The notes under the pieces are model-generated. The model searched no databases and was not told where the DNA came from. It saw only the letters and a list, made by a program, of their open reading frames with translations. From positions 186,001-250,000 of the forward strand of contig NZ_JALKII010000002.1 in NCBI RefSeq assembly GCF_023051175.1: a stretch of 64,000 nt of DNA, written 5' to 3'. This document shows positions 16,350-23,660 of the stretch, in pieces. A program made the position numbers and the translations under genes. Numbering within the stretch: position 1 is the first letter of the stretch; each line of letters opens with the position of its first letter. Source of the DNA: Alcanivorax quisquiliarum (lineage in GTDB: Bacteria; Pseudomonadota; Gammaproteobacteria; Pseudomonadales; Alcanivoracaceae).

Positions 16350-17471
16350 TTATTCAGTATCTTCAATCGACAACCCGCGTGTCGCCGTATCGAGCGAGCT
16401 GAGGCTGGTTTCGGCGCCGAGCTTGATCATCAGCCGCAGGTCGTTCGGGGCATCGGCGTGCAGCATGGCGTCTTCGTAGGTGATCTCGCCTTGGGTGTAG
16501 AGATCGTACAGTGCCTGATCGAAGGTCTGCATACCCAGATCGCGGGATTTTTTCATCAGCTCCTTGAGCAAATGCACCTCGCCCTTGCGGATGTGATCGG
16601 CCATCAAGGGGGTGTTGAGCAGCACTTCGATGACCGCTCGCCGACCTTTGCCATCGGGTGTTGCGATCAATTGCTGCGCCACGATGCCGCGCAGGTTCAG
16701 CGACAAGTCCATATAGAGCTGGCCATGCCGGTCTGCCGGGAAAAAGTGAATGATGCGATCCAGCGCCTGGTTGGCGTTGTTGGCGTGCAAGGTAGCCAGG
16801 CACAAGTGGCCGGTTTCGGCGAATGCGATGGCGTAATCCATCACTTCGCGGGAACGAATCTCACCGATCAGAATAACGTCCGGCGCCTGCCGCAGTGTGT
16901 TTTTCAGGGCAACCTCGAACGATTCGGTATCCAGCCCCACCTCGCGCTGCGTCACGATGCAACCCTGATGCTGGTGGATGAATTCGATCGGGTCTTCGAT
17001 AGAAATGATATGGCCTTTGGAGTTTTTATTGCGATGGCCGATCATCGCCGCCAGTGAGGTGGATTTACCAGTGCCCGTGGCACCGACAAAAATCACCAGG
17101 CCGCGTTTTGTCATCGCCAGATCCTTGATGATCGGCGGCAATCGCAGCTCATCCACTGCCGGAATCTTGACCTCGATGCGGCGGATCACCATGCCTACCA
17201 GGTTACGCTGGTAAAAAGCACTGACCCGAAAGCGACCGATGCCCCGGGCAGAAATGGCAAAGTTGCACTCCTTGCTCTCGATGAATTCCTTGCGCTGCTT
17301 TTCATTCATGACGCCAAAAACAATGTCCCGCGTCATGTCGGGCGTCAGCGCAGTTTTTGTGACGGGCACGACTTTGCCATGAATCTTCATCGACGGCGGC
17401 ACACCCGCCGTGATGAACAGATCCGACCCGTTTTTTTGCGCCATGATGCGCAGTAGCTCTTCGAATTCCAT
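16350..17471 (-). CDS. pilU: type IV pilus retraction ATPase accessory protein PilU
   Basis: 373 residues. It is a PilT/PilU-type secretion ATPase: an N-terminal PAS-like domain (1-100), Walker A GATGTGKS at 130-137, an Asp box and Walker B (DVILIGEIRSREVM, about 205-215) and a His box (TGHLCLATLHANNANQALDR). The opening MEFEELLRIMAQKNGSDLFI and the acidic C-terminal extension (SLSSLDTATRGLSIEDTE) distinguish it from PilT. It assists PilT in pilus retraction, hence twitching and DNA uptake. It follows pilT by 30 bp, the standard pilT-pilU operon. Confidence 0.95.
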   Translation of the reverse strand: MEFEELLRIMAQKNGSDLFITAGVPPSMKIHGKVVPVTKTALTPDMTRDIVFGVMNEKQRKEFIESKECNFAISARGIGRFRVSAFYQRNLVGMVIRRIEVKIPAVDELRLPPIIKDLAMTKRGLVIFVGATGTGKSTSLAAMIGHRNKNSKGHIISIEDPIEFIHQHQGCIVTQREVGLDTESFEVALKNTLRQAPDVILIGEIRSREVMDYAIAFAETGHLCLATLHANNANQALDRIIHFFPADRHGQLYMDLSLNLRGIVAQQLIATPDGKGRRAVIEVLLNTPLMADHIRKGEVHLLKELMKKSRDLGMQTFDQALYDLYTQGEITYEDAMLHADAPNDLRLMIKLGAETSLSSLDTATRGLSIEDTE

Positions 17472-17501
17472 CGTCTTTATCCGTGTTGGCCGGCCGCTTT
17501 A

Positions 17502-18536
17502 TCAGAATGCATCCGGCGTCTTTGCTTTTTCCCTGGCCGATTCGCGTGAAATAAGCCCTTTTTGCACCAGGCCCTGCAAGCACTGATCCAGGGTTTGCAT
17601 ACCCAGCCCTGCACCGGTCTGAATGGCAGAATACATCTGCGCCACTTTATCTTCGCGGATCAGGTTACGAATTGCCGGGGTGCCGATCATGATTTCGTGT
17701 GCCGCCACACGCCCGCCGCCATTTTTCTTCAAAAGAGACTGGGAGATCACCGCCTGCAACGATTCCGACAGCATGGAGCGCACCATGGATTTCTCTTCGG
17801 CCGGGAACACGTCCACCACCCGGTCGATGGTTTTGGCTGCGGAGGTGGTGTGCAGGGTGCCGAACACAAGGTGTCCGGTTTCCGCCGCAGTAAGCGCGAG
17901 GCGAATGGTTTCCAGGTCACGCATCTCACCCACCAGAATGATATCCGGGTCTTCCCGCAGGGCGGAGCGCAGGGCTTCGGCAAAGCCGAGCGTGTCACGA
18001 TGCACTTCCCGCTGGTTCACCAGGCATTTTTTCGATTCGTGCACGAATTCGATCGGGTCTTCGATGGTGAGGATATGCTCGTAGCGCGTGTTGTTGATGA
18101 AGTCGATCATCGCGGCAAGCGTGGTGGATTTACCCGAGCCGGTCGGGCCAGTGACCAGCACGATGCCACGTGGCGTTTCTGCGATCTTCTGAAACACCTT
18201 GCCCATCCCCAGATCTTCCATGGTCAGCACTTTGGAGGGAATGGTACGAAATACCGCGCCGGCACCACGGTTCTGGTTGAACGCGTTGACCCGGAAACGG
18301 GCCACGCCGGGCACCTCGAACGAGAAGTCGGTTTCCAGAAATTCCTCATAATCCTTGCGCTGCTTGTCGTTCATGATGTCGTAGATCAGCGCGTGGACTT
18401 CCTTGTGCTCCATCGGCGGCAAGTTGATGCGGCGCACATCGCCATCCACCCGGATCATGGGCGGCAAACCGGCAGAAAGGTGCAAGTCGGATGCGCCGTT
18501 TTTGGCACTGAAGGCAAGCAGTTCGGTAATATCCAT
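17502..18536 (-). CDS. pilT: type IV pilus twitching motility ATPase PilT
   Basis: 344 residues, the usual PilT length. Visible features: MDITELLAFSAKNGASDLHL start, Walker A GPTGSGKS at 130-137, Walker B DIILVGEMRDLETI, His box TGHLVFGTLHTTSAAKTIDR and the AIRNLIRE C-terminal motif essential for retraction. The hexameric ATPase acts at the cytoplasmic base of the type IV pilus to depolymerise pilin. It is transcribed divergently from yggS across about 190 bp, the conserved arrangement in Pseudomonas-like genomes. Confidence 0.97.
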   Translation of the reverse strand: MDITELLAFSAKNGASDLHLSAGLPPMIRVDGDVRRINLPPMEHKEVHALIYDIMNDKQRKDYEEFLETDFSFEVPGVARFRVNAFNQNRGAGAVFRTIPSKVLTMEDLGMGKVFQKIAETPRGIVLVTGPTGSGKSTTLAAMIDFINNTRYEHILTIEDPIEFVHESKKCLVNQREVHRDTLGFAEALRSALREDPDIILVGEMRDLETIRLALTAAETGHLVFGTLHTTSAAKTIDRVVDVFPAEEKSMVRSMLSESLQAVISQSLLKKNGGGRVAAHEIMIGTPAIRNLIREDKVAQMYSAIQTGAGLGMQTLDQCLQGLVQKGLISRESAREKAKTPDAF

Positions 18537-18728
18537 GATTGATTCTTATACCTTGGCGGGTTGCGGGGTCTTCTATCTGCCCCCTGAGCCTGCGGGCGGC
18601 TTTTGTTATGATGGCCTGCCCGGCAAGGGTAGCGAATACTGAGCGCGCCCCGTCACACTCAGAAAAAACGCTTAGGCCGGCTTACGTTACCCCGTCGCCG
18701 TACACGGTTCAATAATGGATGCTTTCCC

Positions 18729-19418
18729 TTGGACGCACTGCAACACCGCCTTGACGCTCTGCAGCAACGCATCCGGCAAAGCCGGGAGGCCGCTGGCCGC
18801 GCGGCTGATACGGTAACACTGCTGGCGGTCAGCAAGACGCGCTCGGCGGCAGAAATTCGTGCGCTGGCCACGCTCGGCATCACTGATATCGGCGAAAACT
18901 ACCTCCAGGAAGCGCTGGCAAAACAGGCAGAGCTGGCCGATCTGGCGCTGACCTGGCATTTCATTGGCCCGATTCAATCCAACAAGACCCGCGATATCGC
19001 CAGCCACTTCAATTGGGTGCATTCGGTAGACCGGGCCCGGATTGCCCACCGGCTGAACGACCAGCGCCCCACCGGCCTGCCGCCGCTGAACGTGTGCATT
19101 CAGGTGAATGTGGACGACGAGCGCAGCAAGAGCGGCGTGTCGCTCGCCGAGGTGCCGGAGCTGGCCGCTGTGATCGCTGCCCTGCCGCAGCTGCGCCTGC
19201 GCGGGATGATGGCGATTCCGCGCGCCGATGCCGCCGACGGCGGCCGCGCTGCCTTTCGCACGCTCGCCATGACACTGTCACAATTGCGTCATACCATACC
19301 CGCCCTGGATACCCTGTCGATGGGCATGAGCGGGGATTTCGAGGCAGCCATTGCCGAAGGCGCCACGATAATCCGACTCGGCACTGCGCTATTCGGCCCG
19401 CGCCCTGGCCGGGCATAA
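18729..19418 (+). CDS. yggS: YggS-family pyridoxal phosphate homeostasis protein
   Basis: 229 residues, fold type III PLP-binding protein. The PLP lysine is Lys36 in LLAVSKT. Also present are GENYLQEAL, WHFIGPIQSNKTRDI and SMGMSGDFEAAIAEGATIIRLGTALFG. It regulates PLP supply and has no enzymatic activity in characterised members. The start is TTG at 18729; no in-frame ATG lies nearby and the N-terminus aligns with family expectation. It heads the conserved yggS-proC-yggT-yggU run. Confidence 0.93.
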   Translation: MDALQHRLDALQQRIRQSREAAGRAADTVTLLAVSKTRSAAEIRALATLGITDIGENYLQEALAKQAELADLALTWHFIGPIQSNKTRDIASHFNWVHSVDRARIAHRLNDQRPTGLPPLNVCIQVNVDDERSKSGVSLAEVPELAAVIAALPQLRLRGMMAIPRADAADGGRAAFRTLAMTLSQLRHTIPALDTLSMGMSGDFEAAIAEGATIIRLGTALFGPRPGRA

Positions 19419-19484
19419 GCGCTTGTTTGCCACCCGCACCCCGCAGACGCAGCCGCCCTTCATGGGCCTTTTAAGGAGAGTGAC

Positions 19485-20294
19485 ATGGCCCAGCAAGTGA
19501 TCGGTTTCGTCGGTGCCGGCAATATGGCCGCCAGCCTGGTTGGCGGCATGATCGCCAAGGGCATTCGCCCGGCACGCATCTGGATGAGCGACGTTTCCGA
19601 GCAGCGGCTGACCGATCTGGCCCGCCAGCACCGGGTGCATGTGACGGCGCGCAACGAAGAGATTGCCGAGCGCTGTGATGTGCTGGTGCTGGCCGTCAAG
19701 CCGCAGCTGATGGCGGAGGTTTGCGCGGGCCTGAAAGCACAGTTTGGCGACCGCACGCCATTGATCATTTCCATCGCTGCCGGCGTCACGGTGGACAATC
19801 TGCGCAGCTGGCTGGGCGACGTGCCGGTGATCCGCACCATGCCCAACACGCCGGCGCTGGTGCAGGCCGGGGCCACCGGCCTGTATGCCGGGGCCGGCGT
19901 GACCGAAGAGCATCGCCAGCTGGCCAGCCAGATCATGGCCAGCGTCGGCCTCACGTTCTGGTTTGAGCAGGAGAGCGAGCTGGATGCAGTGACTGCCGTT
20001 TCCGGCTCCGGCCCGGCGTATTTTTTCCTGTTGATGGAAGCCATGATCGAGGCCGGCGAACAGCTGGGTCTGAGCAGCCACACGGCGCGGCAGCTGGTGC
20101 TGCAAACCGCCTGGGGCGCCGCACAGCTGGCGATCACCAGCGAGCAAGCCCCGGCAGCGCTGCGCGAGCAGGTCACCTCGCCTGGCGGCACCACCGCCGC
20201 TGCGCTGGACGTGTTCGAAAAAGCCGGCCTGCGCAAGCTGGTGGACGATGCCCTGACAGCGGCCCGTGATCGTGCGCGCGAGCTTGCAAAATAG
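19485..20294 (+). CDS. proC: pyrroline-5-carboxylate reductase
   Basis: 269 residues, with AAGGAG before the ATG. The N-terminal dinucleotide site GFVGAGNMA covers residues 7-15. PNTPALVQAGATGLYAG and the C-terminal signature EQVTSPGGTTAAALDVFEKAGL complete the P5CR hallmarks. It catalyses the last step of proline synthesis, NAD(P)H-dependent reduction of 1-pyrroline-5-carboxylate. The gene lies between yggS and yggT, with gaps of 66 and 118 bp. Confidence 0.96.
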   Translation: MAQQVIGFVGAGNMAASLVGGMIAKGIRPARIWMSDVSEQRLTDLARQHRVHVTARNEEIAERCDVLVLAVKPQLMAEVCAGLKAQFGDRTPLIISIAAGVTVDNLRSWLGDVPVIRTMPNTPALVQAGATGLYAGAGVTEEHRQLASQIMASVGLTFWFEQESELDAVTAVSGSGPAYFFLLMEAMIEAGEQLGLSSHTARQLVLQTAWGAAQLAITSEQAPAALREQVTSPGGTTAAALDVFEKAGLRKLVDDALTAARDRARELAK

Positions 20295-20412
20295 CCGGCT
20301 GCCCTGATACTACACTGCATCATGTGGCGCCTGCGGGCGCCGTCCGCTTTCAACGCCCCGGCGGGCCCGGCTCGGCCGTGCCCGCTTGCCGGCCGCACGT
20401 CAGGAGTCACCC

Positions 20413-20955
20413 ATGAATACACAGGGAGCCTTCACCTTCCTGCTCAGCACCGTCGTCGATCTTTATGTCTTCGTGCTGTTGACCCGCTTCATCCTGCAAT
20501 TGGTGCGTGCCGATTTCTATAACCCGATATCCCAGTTTGTGGTGAAAGCCAGCAACCCGGTGCTGGTGCCGCTGCGCAAGCTGGTGCCGGCACGGGGCAA
20601 TCTGGATCTGGCTGCGATCATCGCGGTGCTGATACTGGTCATCGGCAAGACGTATCTGCTGCTGATGCTCAGTGGCGCGGGCAGCCTGCCGCCCGCAGCG
20701 GCGATGGTGCTCTATTCCCTGCGCTCCCTGGCCGGGCTGCTGCTGAACTTTCTGTTTTTTGCGGTGCTGGTGCGAGTGATTTTGAGCTGGGTAGCGCCAG
20801 ACCCCTACAACCCGTTCACCGCCATCATGATCCAGATTACCGAACCCGTGATGGCGCCGGTGCGCCGCATTCTCCCGCCCATGGGCGGCCTGGATCTGAG
20901 CCCGCTGATCGTGCTGCTGGGCATCCAGTTCCTGATGGTGTTGTTCCTGGGCTAA
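20413..20955 (+). CDS. yggT: YggT-family integral membrane protein
   Basis: 180 residues from the ATG at 20413 (MNTQGAFTFLLSTVVDLYVF), with CAGGAG upstream. It contains two YggT repeats, each with an N-terminal membrane helix and the signature found here as DFYNPISQFVVKASNPVLVPLR (first) and PDPYNPFTAIMIQITEPVMAPVR (second). Four membrane segments are visible. The function is not settled; the family has been linked to osmotic resistance and resembles chloroplast CCB3. The yggU gene starts 5 bp downstream. Confidence 0.92.
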   Translation: MNTQGAFTFLLSTVVDLYVFVLLTRFILQLVRADFYNPISQFVVKASNPVLVPLRKLVPARGNLDLAAIIAVLILVIGKTYLLLMLSGAGSLPPAAAMVLYSLRSLAGLLLNFLFFAVLVRVILSWVAPDPYNPFTAIMIQITEPVMAPVRRILPPMGGLDLSPLIVLLGIQFLMVLFLG

Positions 20956-20959
20956 GGCG

Positions 20960-21247
20960 ATGGCGCTGTTTCGTCAAGACGGGCGGGACATTGTGCTCGA
21001 CTGCTATCTTCAGCCCCGCGCCAGCCGCACCGAAATTGTGGGTGAGCACGATGGCGCCCTGAAGATCCGCATCAGTGCGCCGCCAGTGGATGGCGCGGCC
21101 AACGCCGAGCTGATCGCTTTTCTGGCCAAGCTCTGCAAGGTGGCCAAGCAGCAAGTCACCATCGAATCCGGTGCCACCGGGCGCCGCAAGCGCGTGCGCA
21201 TCGGCGGCATCAGTGATATTCCTGCGGCGCTCGCCGGCAAGCCCTGA
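20960..21247 (+). CDS. yggU: DUF167 (YggU) family protein
   Basis: 95 residues. It opens MALFRQDGRDIVLDCYLQPR and contains the family signature ISAPPVDGAANAELIAFLA at residues 38-56, with SGATGRRKRVRI near the C-terminus. This is a small alpha/beta cytoplasmic protein of unknown function. It is last in the yggS-proC-yggT-yggU run and converges on uvrD with a 21-bp gap. Confidence 0.92.
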   Translation: MALFRQDGRDIVLDCYLQPRASRTEIVGEHDGALKIRISAPPVDGAANAELIAFLAKLCKVAKQQVTIESGATGRRKRVRIGGISDIPAALAGKP

Positions 21248-21268
21248 TACGCCGGGCCCGCCCGCCGC

Positions 21269-23446
21269 TCAGAGCACTTCCAGCCGGGCGTACTGGCTGA
21301 CCAGCCACTTGCTGCCGGCGCCGTCGAAATTGATCTGCAAGCGCGCATTGGGCCCCTGGCCCTCAAAATGCAGAATCGTGCCCTCGCCGAATTTGGGGTG
21401 CATCACGCGCATCCCGAGGCGATAGCCGCCCACCTCTTCACCGCGCACAGGGCTGCCACTGGACACTGCCACCGGCCGCGCCATGCCGCCTCGCATGCGC
21501 ACCTCTTCCACCAGCGCGGGCGGGATTTCGCGCAAAAACCGCGAGGGCGCGTTCAGGGTTTCATTGCCGTGCAGGCGCCGGCTCTCGGCGTAGGTCAGGT
21601 ATAGCTGGCGCATGGCGCGGGTGATGCCCACATAACAAAGCCGCCGCTCCTCCGCCAGCCGGCCCGGCTCATCGGCCGACATCTGGTGCGGGAACAGCCC
21701 TTCTTCCATGCCGGCCATGAACACCACCGGAAACTCCAGACCCTTGGCCGAGTGCAGCGTCATCATCTGTACGGCATCATCGTGCTCACCTGCCTGCCCC
21801 TCGCCGGCCTCCAGCGCCGCATGATCCAGGAAGGCGAGCAGCACATCGGCGCCATCTTCCACATCTTCATCGCCGAATTGCCGGGTGGCAGTCACCAGCT
21901 CGCGCAGGTTTTCCACCCTTTGCTGGCCTTTCTCGCCCTTCTCGTTGGCATGAAATTCCAGCAGGCCGGAGGCCGCGAGCATGTGCTCGGTGCGCTCCCA
22001 CAGTGCCAGGCCCTCGGTCTCTTTTGTCAGCCGTTCGATCAGCCCGACGAACACGCCCAGCGCGCTCGCTGCCCGACCGGGTAGCGAGCCGTCGCTGATC
22101 ATCTGGATGATCGTGCGCCACATGCTCTGATTGGTCTGCCGGGCGCGCTCGCGCACGGCTTCCAGTGTCTTTTCGCCGATCCCGCGCGTGGGGGTGTTCA
22201 CCACCCGCTCGAATGCCGCATCGGCATCGCGGTTGACCAGCAGGCGCAGATAGCTCAGCGCATTGCGGATCTCCGCACGCTCGAAAAACCGCTGGCCGCC
22301 GTAGATGCGATAAGCAATGCCCGCTTGCAGGAACGCCTCTTCCAGCACCCGCGACTGGGCGTTGGAGCGATACAGCACCGCCATCTCGCTGCGAACGAGC
22401 CCGTCTTGCTGAAGCTTTTGCACCCGTGCGGCAATAAAGCGTGCTTCATCCACTTCATTGAAGCCGCTGTAGACACGGATCGGCTCGCCCTCGCTGATCT
22501 CCGTCCACAGCTCCTTGCCCAGCCGGTCGCTGTTGTAGGAGATGACGGCGTTGGCGGCTTGCAAGATAGTGCCGGTGGAGCGGTAGTTCTGCTCCAGCCG
22601 GATCGTGCGCAGGCCGTCGAAATCCCGGGCCAGGCGCTGGATGTTTTCGATCTTGGCGCCGCGCCAGCCATAGATGGCCTGATCATCGTCACCGACGATG
22701 GTGACGGCGCTACCGCCGCCGGCCAGCAGTTGCAGCCAGGCATACTGGATGGCGTTGGTATCCTGGAATTCGTCCACCAGAATATGGCGGAAACGCCGCT
22801 GATAGTGGCCACGCAGCTCGTCGTTATCGCGGATCAGCTCCAGCGCCCGCAACAGCAACTCGTTGAAATCCACCAGCCCGCCCCGGGCACAGGCCTCTTC
22901 GTAGGTGGTATAGATCTTCTGCATGGTCTGGAGGAACAGATCGCCCCCCGGCTCCATGTGGGCGGCACGCAGGCCCTCATCTTTCTGGCTGTTGATAAAC
23001 CACTGCGCCTGGCGCGCCGGCCAGCGCTGTTCATCCAGCCCCAGCTCGCGAAGGGTGCGCTTCACCAGCCGCAACTGATCGTCGGAATCGAGAATCGTGA
23101 AGCCGTCCGGCAGCCCGGCTTCCTGCCAGTGGGCGCGCAACAGGCGGTGGGCAATGCCGTGAAAAGTGCCCACCCACATGCCCGAGGCCGGCATCCGCAG
23201 CAGCTGTTCGATACGCCCGCGCATCTCGGCGGCCGCCTTGTTGGTGAAGGTGACGGCCAGAATGCCGTACGGCGATGCCTGCTCGGTGGCGACCAGAAAG
23301 GCGATACGATGTACCAGCACGCGGGTTTTGCCGGAACCGGCACCGGCCAACACCAGCAGATACGGGTCATCCGCCGCCACCGCATCGCGTTGCGCCGGAT
23401 TGAGCCCGTCGAGAAGTTCGTCTAGAAGGTCTGTCGCATCATTCAT
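21269..23446 (-). CDS. uvrD: DNA helicase II UvrD
   Basis: 725 residues, close to E. coli UvrD (720). It is a superfamily 1A helicase: Walker A GAGSGKT at 35-41, motif Ia VTFTNKAAAEMRGRI, motif II VDEFQDTNAIQYAWL, motif III GDDDQAIYGWRGA, motif IV YRSNAQSR and motif VI CYVGITRAMRQLYLTYA. The C-terminal Tudor-like segment (GMRVMHPKFGEGTIL), which in UvrD homologues contacts RNA polymerase, separates it from Rep. It unwinds 3' to 5' in nucleotide-excision and mismatch repair. It is divergent from the GGDEF/EAL gene. Confidence 0.95.
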   Translation of the reverse strand: MNDATDLLDELLDGLNPAQRDAVAADDPYLLVLAGAGSGKTRVLVHRIAFLVATEQASPYGILAVTFTNKAAAEMRGRIEQLLRMPASGMWVGTFHGIAHRLLRAHWQEAGLPDGFTILDSDDQLRLVKRTLRELGLDEQRWPARQAQWFINSQKDEGLRAAHMEPGGDLFLQTMQKIYTTYEEACARGGLVDFNELLLRALELIRDNDELRGHYQRRFRHILVDEFQDTNAIQYAWLQLLAGGGSAVTIVGDDDQAIYGWRGAKIENIQRLARDFDGLRTIRLEQNYRSTGTILQAANAVISYNSDRLGKELWTEISEGEPIRVYSGFNEVDEARFIAARVQKLQQDGLVRSEMAVLYRSNAQSRVLEEAFLQAGIAYRIYGGQRFFERAEIRNALSYLRLLVNRDADAAFERVVNTPTRGIGEKTLEAVRERARQTNQSMWRTIIQMISDGSLPGRAASALGVFVGLIERLTKETEGLALWERTEHMLAASGLLEFHANEKGEKGQQRVENLRELVTATRQFGDEDVEDGADVLLAFLDHAALEAGEGQAGEHDDAVQMMTLHSAKGLEFPVVFMAGMEEGLFPHQMSADEPGRLAEERRLCYVGITRAMRQLYLTYAESRRLHGNETLNAPSRFLREIPPALVEEVRMRGGMARPVAVSSGSPVRGEEVGGYRLGMRVMHPKFGEGTILHFEGQGPNARLQINFDGAGSKWLVSQYARLEVL

Positions 23447-23660
23447 GGGGCAGGGATTCTAGCCGGTTATTGGTGCAGCGTCGCCCCGCCGGCAGCCGGG
23501 GCGGACCAGGGTCACGCTACCGACATTTTGATGCCCGCCGGGGTTGCGGCTGGCGCAAAGCATGATTTACTGACATAACTGCAAGTTAAAGTGCCACTAT
23601 TCGACAACAACAGGCCGCCCCTCACATGGCCAGGCACCACAAGAAGCCGAGGGGCCGTTG